DNA from: Vibrio sp. Y2-5
GTDB lineage: Bacteria; Pseudomonadota; Gammaproteobacteria; Enterobacterales; Vibrionaceae
Direction of reading: 5' to 3'
NCBI RefSeq assembly: GCF_014596725.1
Contig: NZ_JACVEG010000009.1
Span: forward strand, 62,001 to 126,000
DNA length: 64,000 nt
Below are positions 1 to 7,941 of the stretch, in pieces (position 1 is the stretch's first letter; every line of letters starts with the position of its first letter). A model generated the notes under the pieces. The model saw only the letters and a list, made by a program, of their open reading frames with translations. It did not search any database and was not told the DNA's origin. A program made the position numbers and the translations under genes.

Positions 1-135
1 CACGGGTTTATCTTCATTTTCGGCATATGCGCGCGTATAAGCTTGGGCTCTCTCGGTACAAACCGGCGGGGTAACGATATTAATCAGTTCCGATTTGTGC
101 GCTTTAATACGCTCAGGTAGATAATTTAAGTCCAT
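1..135 (-). CDS. ybiW: Glycyl-radical enzyme (YbiW/PflF-type), N-terminal part only
   Basis: The gene starts at 135 on the minus strand and runs off the left edge, so only the first 45 residues are visible. They include RIKAHKSELINIV followed by PPVCTERAQ, which closely resembles the N-terminus of the E. coli YbiW/PflF pyruvate formate-lyase-like protein. These enzymes use an oxygen-sensitive glycyl radical to cleave or dehydrate small metabolites under anaerobiosis; the substrate cannot be told from this fragment, and the radical glycine loop lies outside the window. The activase gene ends 2 bases upstream, so the two are almost certainly one operon, activase first. Family is secure; the exact paralogue is inferred. 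Confidence 0.8.
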   Translation of the reverse strand, partial: MDLNYLPERIKAHKSELINIVTPPVCTERAQAYTRAYAENEDKPV

Positions 136-137
136 GA

Positions 138-1037
138 TTAGCCTCTCACAGTGACATTCAGTTGAGTATGTTTACGCGCGTATTGTTCAGCTCTCTCTAA
201 AAGCTGCGGGTTGTTCAGAGGTTTATCCGAGCACAAGTACGGCATATCCAATAAGCGGTATTTGTTGATTCCTAGTGTGTGATAGGACAACAAGTGAAGT
301 TCTTTGCAGCTTTTTAGAGAAGCCGCAAAGTCGATAATTTGTTTGAGTTCTTGGTCTGTATCGTTGAACTCCGGCACAACAGGTACACGGATAACGATGC
401 GCTTGGCGATAGAATCTAACTTGCGGAAATTTTCCTTGATGCGCTTCAGTGAACCTTTAGCCCATTGATTGAATTTGACCTCTTCCGTGTGTTTCACATC
501 GGCTAGCCAGCAATCAATAAAAGGCGCGACCTTTTGCACGCTTTTCCAAGGTGCATGCATACACGATTCAATCGCAGTCGAGACATTGTTTTGCTTTAGT
601 TTCTCGGCAATATCTGCAACCAAGTCTGCTTGCATCAAAGGTTCACCACCCGAAAACGTTACCCCGCCAGCGCTTTGGTAATAGAAAGGTTTATCTTTCA
701 TTAGTTCGCTAAACAGGAACTCTGCATCTGCTCCTTGCCCACATACTGTTAGTGCTTGCGTCGGGCAGATATTGTCGAGTGCCGTCAGATGTTCGTCGGT
801 AAGCAAATCTCTATTGATGGCAATAACACCATCTTGTTTGCTGATCGCCGGGCAAGATTTGGCGCATATGTCGCAATCCTCTAGGCAGATTCTCTGATCA
901 AACAATAGCGAACGTTTTTCACTACGACTTTCAGGATTCTGGCACCAAGGGCAAGCAAGCGAACATCCCTTTAAGAAAAGGATAGAACGGATGCCATCAC
1001 CATCATGGGTTGAAAATCGTTGAATGTTGAAATACAT
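138..1037 (-). CDS. ybiY: Glycyl-radical enzyme activating protein (radical SAM, YbiY/PflC-type)
   Basis: A 299-residue radical SAM activase that would install the glycyl radical on the enzyme encoded just downstream. The radical SAM cluster motif C-x3-C-x2-C is at about residues 25-32 (GCSLACPWC), preceded by the usual HDGDGIRS segment. A ferredoxin-like insert with CDICAKSCP and a second cysteine-proline motif (NICPTQAL) follows; this insert separates YbiY/PflC-type activases from short PflA. The GGEP SAM-binding motif appears as FSGGEP. It is divergent from fsa, as these genes are associated in enterobacteria. The shared upstream region contains a perfect FNR-type site, in keeping with an oxygen-sensitive product. 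Substrate specificity follows the partner enzyme and is not known. Confidence 0.9.
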   Translation of the reverse strand: MYFNIQRFSTHDGDGIRSILFLKGCSLACPWCQNPESRSEKRSLLFDQRICLEDCDICAKSCPAISKQDGVIAINRDLLTDEHLTALDNICPTQALTVCGQGADAEFLFSELMKDKPFYYQSAGGVTFSGGEPLMQADLVADIAEKLKQNNVSTAIESCMHAPWKSVQKVAPFIDCWLADVKHTEEVKFNQWAKGSLKRIKENFRKLDSIAKRIVIRVPVVPEFNDTDQELKQIIDFAASLKSCKELHLLSYHTLGINKYRLLDMPYLCSDKPLNNPQLLERAEQYARKHTQLNVTVRG

Positions 1038-1104
1038 GCCTTACACCTAATAGAACCAAATTCTATAATCTAGTTTTTTACATTTTCTATATTTGAAATA
1101 ATCA

Positions 1105-1122
1105 AACTTTCAAATGAAAGTT
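1105..1122. promoter_or_regulatory. 18-bp palindromic candidate operator
   Basis: AACTTTCAAATGAAAGTT, 8-bp perfect arms around an AA centre, sits in the divergent region between the activase gene and fsa, 4 bp from the FNR-type site. Its exact reverse complement is found once more at 1868-1885, at the very end of fsa. The pair suggests a dimeric repressor with two operators; the regulator is not identified. Confidence 0.5.
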
Positions 1123-1125
1123 ACA

Positions 1126-1139
1126 TTGATCGAAATCAA
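1126..1139. promoter_or_regulatory. FNR-type binding site
   Basis: TTGATCGAAATCAA matches the FNR consensus TTGAT-N4-ATCAA at all ten specified positions. It lies between the glycyl-radical operon (start at 1037, minus) and fsa (start at 1213, plus), so it could serve either promoter. Anaerobic activation fits the oxygen sensitivity of glycyl-radical enzymes. The consensus is established; function here is inferred. Confidence 0.7.
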
Positions 1140-1212
1140 AGGCTGGATAGGTAGCGTTCTTTATAGTTATGACAACGATGAAACTGAGATCTCGAACAGA
1201 GAGAGAAATATC

Positions 1213-1887
1213 ATGATTGAACTCTACCTTGACACAGCCGATGTCGAACAGACAAAACGTTTTAACCAGTGCCTGCCACTGAAAGGAATTACCACCAATC
1301 CAAGTATTCTGGCCAAATCAAATCAAGGGCTAAGAGAGACATTACAAGGCATGCAACAAGCATTAGGTGGTACACCGCGATTTCATGCTCAGGTGGTCAG
1401 TTCGACAGCACAAGAGATGTTGGAAGAAGCGCGCCAGATTAACGAATTGCCTTACGATATGGTGGTAAAAGTTCCAGCAACGGAAATTGGCTTAACTGCA
1501 ATTAAGCTTATGAAAAAAGAGGGGATTCAAGTGCTCGCCACTGCAATTTATTCAGCTCAACAAGGTTTCTTGGCCGCACTATGCGGTGCTGATTACTTAG
1601 CGCCATATGTAAACCGTATTGATGCAATGAATGGTAATGGCGTAGAAGTTGTTGCCGATCTTCAACTGCTTTTAGACCAAAATCAGTTGCCAGCAAAGAT
1701 ACTTGCTGCGAGTTTCAAAAATACTCAGCAGGCGATGGAAGTGATGAAGCTGGGTATAGAAGCCATCACACTTCCTGTCGATGTTGCCGCTGCAATGTTT
1801 GCTCATCCGGCGGTTGCACCTGCGGTTGAACAGTTCGATAAAGATTGGAAGGAAGCTTTTGGCAATAAACTTTCATTTGAAAGTTAA
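1213..1887 (+). CDS. fsa: Fructose-6-phosphate aldolase (transaldolase-like)
   Basis: A 224-residue class I aldolase of the small transaldolase family (E. coli FsaA/FsaB are 220 residues), which cleaves fructose 6-phosphate into dihydroxyacetone and glyceraldehyde 3-phosphate. It starts IELYLDTA, has KGITTNPSIL, and the Schiff-base lysine is in DMVVKVPAT; AASFK comes later. The start at 1213 is chosen over an upstream in-frame ATG at 1114 because GAGAGAGAAAT lies just before it and family members begin here; the longer reading would add 33 residues unlike the family and would cover the FNR-type site. The last six codons form a palindrome that is the reverse complement of one in the promoter region. 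The neighbouring glycyl-radical operon suggests a shared anaerobic sugar or polyol role, which is inference. Confidence 0.92.
   Translation: MIELYLDTADVEQTKRFNQCLPLKGITTNPSILAKSNQGLRETLQGMQQALGGTPRFHAQVVSSTAQEMLEEARQINELPYDMVVKVPATEIGLTAIKLMKKEGIQVLATAIYSAQQGFLAALCGADYLAPYVNRIDAMNGNGVEVVADLQLLLDQNQLPAKILAASFKNTQQAMEVMKLGIEAITLPVDVAAAMFAHPAVAPAVEQFDKDWKEAFGNKLSFES
1868..1885. promoter_or_regulatory. Second copy of the fsa palindrome, inside the gene's 3' end
   Basis: AACTTTCATTTGAAAGTT is the exact reverse complement of the palindrome at 1105-1122, about 763 bp away, so the gene is framed by the pair. It encodes the final residues of Fsa and ends within the stop codon. It could be an auxiliary operator for looping, or a short hairpin in the mRNA. 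Confidence 0.4.
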
Positions 1888-1896
1888 TCAATAGAA

Positions 1897-1941
1897 AACG
1901 AAGCCATTGGCCGACCTTATTGGTTAGCCAATGGCTTCGTT
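1897..1941. terminator. Bidirectional terminator between fsa and hutD
   Basis: A 15-bp perfect inverted repeat (AACGAAGCCATTGGC at 1897-1911 and its complement at 1927-1941) with a 15-base loop. On the minus strand it is followed by a T-rich run (GTTTTCTATT). The arm at 1927-1941 encodes the last five residues of HutD, and the HutD stop codon lies in the loop. Confidence 0.75.
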
Positions 1942-2538
1942 GTCAGTAATCGTGATAAAGACCCCACAACCTTTTTGCAGTGTAATCTGACTATTCTGAT
2001 GCAGCAGTACCGTTGCTTGGTTTGGTATTACGATACTTTGCTGTTTTGACTGCGATTGAATCAACAACTCACATTCACTGTTGGCGTAGAAACCGGTGAA
2101 TAGCGTCTTCGAATCACGATGAATATCGAAAGACGCTGGAGAGAAAACCGTTTTCACATCAGAATTGGCTTTCCCTTCTCTTACCATAATGTTGAGATCT
2201 TCGATCGCCCCATTTGCTAGTTTTGCATAAGTTCTATCACCACCAGCGAAATGCGCAACAGACAACACTTGTTCAAGGTTATGTTGATATTCTTTTTGTG
2301 CGTTTTTATGGGACAGAAGCATCCCATTACCCTTTAGTAAAACAAGCGTACGATGCAAACCAGAAAAATCAGAGAAAACGCCATCTTCTACTACAGCGGC
2401 TTGGCTTACGCGATACAGAACCTCATCGTTTTCTCGACACACCGCAACTTCTAGCGTTTCACCCAAACCATTTTTCCACGGCATTCGCAGATAGTCGGGC
2501 TGATTAATAACAGTAAACAAGCGAGTGTGATTAGACAT
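1924..2538 (-). CDS. hutD: HutD family protein
   Basis: A 204-residue cupin-like protein of the HutD/Ves family (begins with FTVINQPDYLRMPWKNGLGET, a typical opening with the MPWKNG motif). HutD is encoded with histidine-utilisation genes in many proteobacteria; it is thought to modulate pathway flux, perhaps by binding formimino-glutamate or a related intermediate, but no enzymatic activity is established. Its start overlaps the hutF stop by 8 bases, so the two are translationally coupled. Its 3' end doubles as one arm of a terminator hairpin. Confidence 0.88.
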   Translation of the reverse strand: MSNHTRLFTVINQPDYLRMPWKNGLGETLEVAVCRENDEVLYRVSQAAVVEDGVFSDFSGLHRTLVLLKGNGMLLSHKNAQKEYQHNLEQVLSVAHFAGGDRTYAKLANGAIEDLNIMVREGKANSDVKTVFSPASFDIHRDSKTLFTGFYANSECELLIQSQSKQQSIVIPNQATVLLHQNSQITLQKGCGVFITITDNEAIG

Positions 2539-3916
2539 CGTAAATTACCTTCTTAATCACTTTAGAGAACTCGGAACGGCTCATGACGTCTAGCTCGTGT
2601 CGACCTTCACTTATCACTTGCTTACCCGCTACAAACACATCTCTCACCACATTTTCACTGCATGCGAACAGCCAGCGATTCAGCACATCTTTGCTTTCAC
2701 TCGCGCCAATAAACGGATGGCTATCATCAAGCACCATAAAGTCTGCGCGTTGACCAACAGCTAAGCCTAGCTCCACGCCACATGACTGGTTTCCGCCTGA
2801 TAACGCTTGTTTAAACAGGTTGTCACCAATACTTGTTTGTTCGTCTCTATATAGACGGTTGCGCTGTTGATCGCGAAGGCGTTGTCCGTATTCCAGAACA
2901 CGCAGTTCTTCGACGATCGAAAGGCTCACATGACTGTCAGAGCCGATACTCCAGCGACCATTCAAACGCTCGAACTCAACCCCAGGGAAAATACCGTCAC
3001 CTAAGTTTGCTTCTGTCGTCGGGCACAAACCCACGACCGCTTTGCTGTTTACAATCGCGTTAAGCTCAAAATTATTAAGGTGTGTCGCGTGAATTAAATT
3101 CCAGCGCTCATTCAAACCCACATGTTCATGCAACCACTCAACCGGACGCTGACCACTCCATGCCAAACAGTCATTGACTTCTTTCTGCTGTTCGGAAATA
3201 TGGATGTGTATCACTTTGTTGCTGTCTGATGAGCTCAATACTTCTTTGATTTGCTGCTCTGTGACCGCACGTAGTGAATGGAAACAGATACCAAGATTGT
3301 GCAGCTTAGAACCCGCTAAGGCTTGCTCACATTGACTTTGCAGTTCCAGATAAGAGTGTGATGAGTTGATAAAGCGAGCTTGCCCTTCGTTCGGAGCCAG
3401 AGCGCCAAAACCAGAATGAGAATACAAAACAGGAAGTAGAGTCAGACCAATACCAGAGCGATCCGCCGCATTGATTAACTGATGAGACATCTCAGCTCGA
3501 TTGGCATAGTGTTTACCCGCAACATCATGATGTAGGTAATGGAATTCCCCCACTTGGGTATAACCGGCTTTCAGCATGTCGATATAAAGCTGAGTAGCGA
3601 TAACATTGGCTTGCTCTGGCGAAAGTTTTTGTACAATTTTGTACATAAGATCACGCCAGCTCCAAAAGCTATCATTCGGGTTCAAACACACTTCTGCCAT
3701 TCCAGCCATTACGCGCTGGAAAGCATGCGAATGCACATTTGCCAAGGTCGGCAATACTGGGCCAATAAGCTTTGTTGCACCCTCAATCGCTGAAGTATCC
3801 GATTCGACATGTTTAAACACTCCATCGATGACTTCGAAAGAGACATTGTTATGCCAACCATCAGCAAGCCAAGCTCGCTCAGCAAAAAAATAATGACGCG
3901 TATGAGTCCCTGTCAT
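2531..3916 (-). CDS. hutF: Formimidoylglutamate deiminase
   Basis: A 461-residue amidohydrolase that deiminates N-formimino-L-glutamate to N-formyl-L-glutamate in the five-step branch of histidine breakdown. Metal-binding residues are visible: the HSH of LANVHSHAFQ near residue 60, the His of HIHISEQ, and the Asp of GSDSH near the C-terminal third. Family length is about 450. The AGGAA ribosome site sits 5 bases before the ATG. It forms an operon with hutD and is divergent from hutG, whose product takes the next step. Two HutC-like palindromes occupy the divergent promoter region, implying urocanate-dependent derepression. Confidence 0.93.
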   Translation of the reverse strand: MTGTHTRHYFFAERAWLADGWHNNVSFEVIDGVFKHVESDTSAIEGATKLIGPVLPTLANVHSHAFQRVMAGMAEVCLNPNDSFWSWRDLMYKIVQKLSPEQANVIATQLYIDMLKAGYTQVGEFHYLHHDVAGKHYANRAEMSHQLINAADRSGIGLTLLPVLYSHSGFGALAPNEGQARFINSSHSYLELQSQCEQALAGSKLHNLGICFHSLRAVTEQQIKEVLSSSDSNKVIHIHISEQQKEVNDCLAWSGQRPVEWLHEHVGLNERWNLIHATHLNNFELNAIVNSKAVVGLCPTTEANLGDGIFPGVEFERLNGRWSIGSDSHVSLSIVEELRVLEYGQRLRDQQRNRLYRDEQTSIGDNLFKQALSGGNQSCGVELGLAVGQRADFMVLDDSHPFIGASESKDVLNRWLFACSENVVRDVFVAGKQVISEGRHELDVMSRSEFSKVIKKVIYDV

Positions 3917-3980
3917 GGTGAATTCCTAGTTCAAAAAAGTAACCACTTGCACTGTTTAAAATAAGTGTAATTTAGCTTTA

Positions 3981-3994
3981 TATGTATATACAAG
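3981..3994. promoter_or_regulatory. hutC box: HutC-like operator 1
   Basis: TATGTATATACAAG contains the palindrome TGTATATACA, which matches the TGTATATACA-type core bound by HutC (GntR family, urocanate-responsive). It lies 65 bp upstream of the hutF start. The regulator gene is not in the window. Confidence 0.7.
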
Positions 3995-4117
3995 TTATAT
4001 TTACCCACTCAATTCACCTATAAAAAACAAGGAAAAGCCAAGCAAGAAAAAGTGAGATAAACGCAATAAATAATTAACCTCTTACTTGCAACAACGTTTT
4101 ATGACAGCTAGATTAAC

Positions 4118-4133
4118 AAATGTATATACATTT
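4118..4133. promoter_or_regulatory. hutC box: HutC-like operator 2
   Basis: AAATGTATATACATTT is a perfect 16-bp palindrome with the same TGTATATACA core as operator 1, centred 138 bp from it and only 26 bp before the hutG start. Its position would block transcription of hutG and the downstream membrane protein. Confidence 0.72.
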
Positions 4134-4159
4134 AATAAAGATAACGGAGTATCTGTCAA

Positions 4160-4972
4160 ATGAGTCAGCCAAATTGTGTGCCTTCACCATTCGAATTTCA
4201 TCAAGGAAGCGTCCCACTGTTAGTGAGTATGCCTCACTCTGGGTTAGGGTTGACTCCAGAAGTTGAACAAGGCTTAACGCAAGCCGCTAAAAAACTTCCA
4301 GATACCGATTGGTTTATTCCAGAGCTTTATGAGAGTGTCAAAGAGCTGGGGGCCAGTGTCATTTCAGCCAACTATTCCCGTTACGTAGTTGACCTAAATC
4401 GACCAAGTGATGACAAGCCTCTATACGCAACAAAAACTACGGGGTTGTTTCCTGAAATTCTTTTTGACTCCACACCTGTGTTTGTAGATGGCAAAGCACC
4501 AAGCGAAAGTGAACATGATCGTTATATAGAACAAATTTGGCACCCATACCACTCCACCATTGAACAAGAACTGGCACGTCTTAAATCCATTCACGGCTAC
4601 GCAATTTTATTCGATGCTCACAGCATTGCCGCGCAAGTTCCTATGTTGTTTGAAGGTACATTGCCTGATTTTAACTGGGGCACCAATCAAGGTGAATCGT
4701 GCAACCCTGCCATTGTGGATGCAGTGATGAGCGCAGTTTCTGATCGCTACAGCCAAGTGCTCAACGGGCGTTTCAAAGGCGGGTTCATTACTCGTGGATT
4801 TGGCAAGCCAAGTGAAAACATTCACGCCATTCAGCTTGAAATGTCTCAGGACACATACTTGAACAATGACGCTCTCGCTCAAGGGAAATATGAGCTGGAT
4901 TCCGACAAAGCGATCGCAATTAAATCTCAACTTAAAGCGATTTTAAGTGCTGTTCTAAAAGCACAAATTTAA
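4160..4972 (+). CDS. hutG: N-formylglutamate deformylase
   Basis: A 270-residue member of the N-formylglutamate amidohydrolase family, which releases formate and glutamate from N-formylglutamate, the product of HutF. The diagnostic segments SMPHSG near residue 24, DTDWFIPELY, YSRYVVDLNR and LFDAHSI are present. It follows a HutC-like operator and precedes a membrane protein on the same strand. The name hutG is used for this enzyme in pseudomonads but for formiminoglutamase elsewhere; the sequence here is clearly the deformylase type. Confidence 0.93.
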   Translation: MSQPNCVPSPFEFHQGSVPLLVSMPHSGLGLTPEVEQGLTQAAKKLPDTDWFIPELYESVKELGASVISANYSRYVVDLNRPSDDKPLYATKTTGLFPEILFDSTPVFVDGKAPSESEHDRYIEQIWHPYHSTIEQELARLKSIHGYAILFDAHSIAAQVPMLFEGTLPDFNWGTNQGESCNPAIVDAVMSAVSDRYSQVLNGRFKGGFITRGFGKPSENIHAIQLEMSQDTYLNNDALAQGKYELDSDKAIAIKSQLKAILSAVLKAQI

Positions 4973-5121
4973 CTGTTCAAAGCAATAAACTTAACTATTT
5001 GCCGTTTGGATAAGCGGCGAGAGAAGAGCGTATAAAACGCCAAAATTAAAAGTTCAGTCAAAAACACGGAGCACGGGGCTACTGCCTACGTGCAACGTTT
5101 AACTCACTAAGGAAGGTAACT

Positions 5122-6444
5122 ATGGAAGCAACCGAATCCGTGCTCACGAAGCCTGTATGGTCTTCAGCTCTTAAACTTGTACTGTTTAGCCTTATCGGAA
5201 TCATCTTTTTCTTTGTCCCCATCGAAATCAACGCAAAATCCACCATTCCACTCGACCACATGGTTTCTTGGCTACGCTCAGGATCTCCTAGAGGAGTCGA
5301 GCTCTACGCATTACTGATCATCATCGGTGGCGGCGTTTATCCTTTCATCTCGGGAAATTGGAATGCAAACACAACACAAAAAGTACTTTCTGTACTGAAA
5401 GTTGTCGGTGTGATTACCGCACTGATGGCATTTTTCTCAATCGGCCCTGCACTGCTGTTTGAAAAAGACATGCTGCCGTTTCTATTTGGCAAGCTTGTTG
5501 TGCCTGTAGGTTTGATTGTTCCTGTTGGCGCGATCTTTCTAGCTTTTTTAATAGGATTTGGCTTACTTGAAATGGTTGGCGTAATGCTTCAACCTGTGAT
5601 GCGCCCGATTTTCAAAACACCGGGCAAATCAGCTATTGATGCTGTTGCTTCTTTTGTAGGCAGCTACTCAATTGGCCTTCTGATTACCAACCGCGTATAC
5701 AAATCCGGTCAGTACTCAGCAAAAGAAGCCGCTATTATCGCGACTGGTTTTTCGACGGTGTCAGCAACCTTCATGGTGATCGTTGCGAAAACACTGGGTC
5801 TAATGGAGATCTGGAACCTGTTCTTCTGGAGTACTTTGATACTCACTTTCGTTGTGACGGCTATCACAGTGCGTCTTCGCCCATTAGCACGTTTAGATGA
5901 TTCAAAGCCGATTTCTGACGAGAATCCAAGTGATTTACCGCGCATCAAACAAGCGGTAAACGAAGGTCTGCAAATCGCAGACAAATCTGAACCAGTAGTA
6001 AGTAGCATCATTAGGAACCTAAAAGAAGGTCTGTTAATGGCAATGAGTATTCTGCCATCAATCATGTCTGTGGGTTTGATCGGCTTACTACTTGCCAAAT
6101 ACACACCCGTCTTCGAATGGTTGGGGATTCTATTCTATCCATTCGCGTGGGTCGCACAAATGCCAGATCCAATGCTAGTTGCGAAAGCGTCGGCTACTGG
6201 TCTTGCTGAGATGTTTTTACCGGCTCTGATTGCTGCGAAAAGTGACTTCATTACACGCTTTGTAATTGGTCAGATTTCGATTTCTTCCATCTTGTTCTTC
6301 TCAGCGTCGATACCTTGTATTTTGTCGACTGAAATTCCAATCTCGGTAAAACAAATTGTCGTGGTCTGGTTCCAACGTACGGTTCTTACACTGCTACTCA
6401 GTTCGCCGGTTGCTTATACCATTCAGCATTTTGCGATGAGTTAA
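5122..6444 (+). CDS. YjiH family membrane protein (nucleoside-recognition/Gate domain)
   Basis: A 440-residue polytopic membrane protein with roughly ten hydrophobic segments and the Gate-type core seen in YjiH proteins. A strong AAGGAAGG ribosome site is 5 bases before the ATG. It follows hutG by 149 bp with no obvious terminator between them, and a strong terminator closes the unit afterwards. From this context it may import histidine, urocanate or a formylated intermediate, but no substrate is established for the family; this is inference only. Confidence 0.8.
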   Translation: MEATESVLTKPVWSSALKLVLFSLIGIIFFFVPIEINAKSTIPLDHMVSWLRSGSPRGVELYALLIIIGGGVYPFISGNWNANTTQKVLSVLKVVGVITALMAFFSIGPALLFEKDMLPFLFGKLVVPVGLIVPVGAIFLAFLIGFGLLEMVGVMLQPVMRPIFKTPGKSAIDAVASFVGSYSIGLLITNRVYKSGQYSAKEAAIIATGFSTVSATFMVIVAKTLGLMEIWNLFFWSTLILTFVVTAITVRLRPLARLDDSKPISDENPSDLPRIKQAVNEGLQIADKSEPVVSSIIRNLKEGLLMAMSILPSIMSVGLIGLLLAKYTPVFEWLGILFYPFAWVAQMPDPMLVAKASATGLAEMFLPALIAAKSDFITRFVIGQISISSILFFSASIPCILSTEIPISVKQIVVVWFQRTVLTLLLSSPVAYTIQHFAMS

Positions 6445-6461
6445 TAGCGGTTAGATGAATG

Positions 6462-6495
6462 AAAAATCCCCGCAGTAATCACTGTGGGGATTTTT
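6462..6495. terminator. Rho-independent terminator
   Basis: AAAAATCCCCGCAG / CTGTGGGGATTTTT, a 14-bp stem with one G-U pair, six-base loop and T-run on both strands. It serves the YjiH gene and the convergent acetyltransferase gene. Confidence 0.9.
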
Positions 6496-6525
6496 GTTTT
6501 AGACGAACAGATAAATGCAATCTGT

Positions 6526-7071
6526 TTACTTGCTAACCCAATGATTGTGGCTTAAGCCATATACCGCATGGTCAACAACGCGACCGTTGAGGTTTTCCGC
6601 GCAAGTAATAATGCCTTCCAAGTTGAACCCCAAACGTTCACATACATTGCGGCTTGGTGCATTTTCTACTGCGGCTGAAATCTGTACTTTCTGCATATTC
6701 ATTTCGCTGAACGCAATTTCGATTAGTGTGGAAACCGATTTCGAGACGATGCCTTTTCCTTGATATTGCTCACTTAGCCAGTAACCAATTTCGACAGTTT
6801 TAATATCATGATTAATGGTGTTAAAACTGATGTTTCCCACCAGCTCGTCCTCATAGAACATCGCGCACACCAAAGATTTTCCATCCGCATAATCATGTAA
6901 TGAACGTTTAATGAAACTGAGGAAAAACTCTTCGTTATCGGCATGTGTAGGCCAAGCTAGCCACTGACTTAGATATTCCCGCTCTCTTTTTACGATTTCG
7001 AGATATTGAGGCGAAAATGAAGGCTGAACCAACGCCAACTGTAATCCCTTTTCTATATTCAAACTAAACAT
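6526..7071 (-). CDS. GNAT acetyltransferase, RimJ/RimL type
   Basis: A 181-residue acetyltransferase close in length and layout to RimL (179 residues). The acetyl-CoA loop is seen as QYQGKGIVSKSV at about residues 113-124, preceded by EIGYWLS, and the C-terminal NAPSRNVCERLGF helix motif is present. Members acetylate the N-terminus of ribosomal protein L7/L12 or other small targets; the target here is unknown. AGAGGATG precedes the ATG. Confidence 0.85.
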   Translation of the reverse strand: MFSLNIEKGLQLALVQPSFSPQYLEIVKREREYLSQWLAWPTHADNEEFFLSFIKRSLHDYADGKSLVCAMFYEDELVGNISFNTINHDIKTVEIGYWLSEQYQGKGIVSKSVSTLIEIAFSEMNMQKVQISAAVENAPSRNVCERLGFNLEGIITCAENLNGRVVDHAVYGLSHNHWVSK

Positions 7072-7246
7072 GACATCCTCTGTAAACGTATCGCATCATT
7101 GACAAGCCGGAACAATAAACTACTGATATATAATATGTACCACCTGCTTAAGCCCATCATATCTGCAAAGTTTCAAACTGTTCTTATGGCTAACTTTAAC
7201 CGAAATCACGATCTCGTGAAGACTTAGCAACGAAATTGATACACCA

Positions 7247-7843
7247 TCAGCTCGGCTCTGACATCGCGGCTTCTGAGACGGATCTTAAACACGACAAATG
7301 TTTAGAGAAAAACGCTAGCTCTTCGCTGCCGTGTTGCAGTGCTTTTTTGTATATCGATGCGACGAATATATCTGCAAGGCTAAAATTTGCACCAACAGCG
7401 AAGTTTGATTCAATGCAAATGCTAGACTTAAGCTTTTCTAAACACTCGCAGATCCACTCACCACGTAGTTTTCTTTTACTGCTTTCATCCAATTCTGGGC
7501 GGAAAAACCGGAGTACGCTTTTGTTTTGCGGTGAGTGAATTGTCGAGTTGACGTATTCGCAGACCCGTCGAATATTCGCTCTCTCTTGAGGAGTGCTTCC
7601 TAGTAGCGATTTTCCATCAAAACACTCTTCTAAATACTCGATAATCGCCATCGATTCGGACAGCACAAAGCCATCTACAGCAATAGCGGGTACAAACCCG
7701 ATGGGATTCAATTTGAGAAAACTGGATGTCATCGCTTCCGGCGTAACATCAACTCGTTGATAAGGGATCTGTTTGTAATTGAGCGCCCACTCTACTCGTT
7801 CTGCGCTGTTAGAACCCTTGGCACTATAAAACACAACTTCCAT
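7247..7843 (-). CDS. Glutathione S-transferase family protein
   Basis: A 198-residue protein with an N-terminal thioredoxin-like GST domain (MEVVFYSAKGSNSAERV, then the cis-proline region with GFVPAIAVDG and LSESMAIIEYLEE, the Ser of ES being the usual glutathione contact) and an all-helical C-terminal domain. The ATG at 7843 is preferred over a TTG four codons upstream because GGGAGGGAAAA overlaps that TTG and serves the ATG. Substrate unknown. It stands alone between two acetyltransferase genes. Confidence 0.85.
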   Translation of the reverse strand: MEVVFYSAKGSNSAERVEWALNYKQIPYQRVDVTPEAMTSSFLKLNPIGFVPAIAVDGFVLSESMAIIEYLEECFDGKSLLGSTPQERANIRRVCEYVNSTIHSPQNKSVLRFFRPELDESSKRKLRGEWICECLEKLKSSICIESNFAVGANFSLADIFVASIYKKALQHGSEELAFFSKHLSCLRSVSEAAMSEPS

Positions 7844-7941
7844 TTTCCCTCCCAAACGAGTTATCTGATTGTCATTCCAAACATATGAAATTCAGAATGA
7901 CAGCTTCAAATGAAAGTCGCAATCAGGGATGACGAATTAAA

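Noticed and set aside
1093..1106. TTGAAATAATCAA as a second FNR site before the activase gene
   Set aside because: The half-sites are spaced by three bases instead of four; the nearby perfect site at 1126-1139 is far better.
4882..4972. A separate small gene at the end of hutG on the minus strand (4607-4930 reading)
   Set aside because: It is the antisense of hutG with no ribosome site.
7901..7917. A third copy of the fsa palindrome (GCTTCAAATGAAAG)
   Set aside because: Only the inner ten bases match; the outer arms differ, so chance is more likely.
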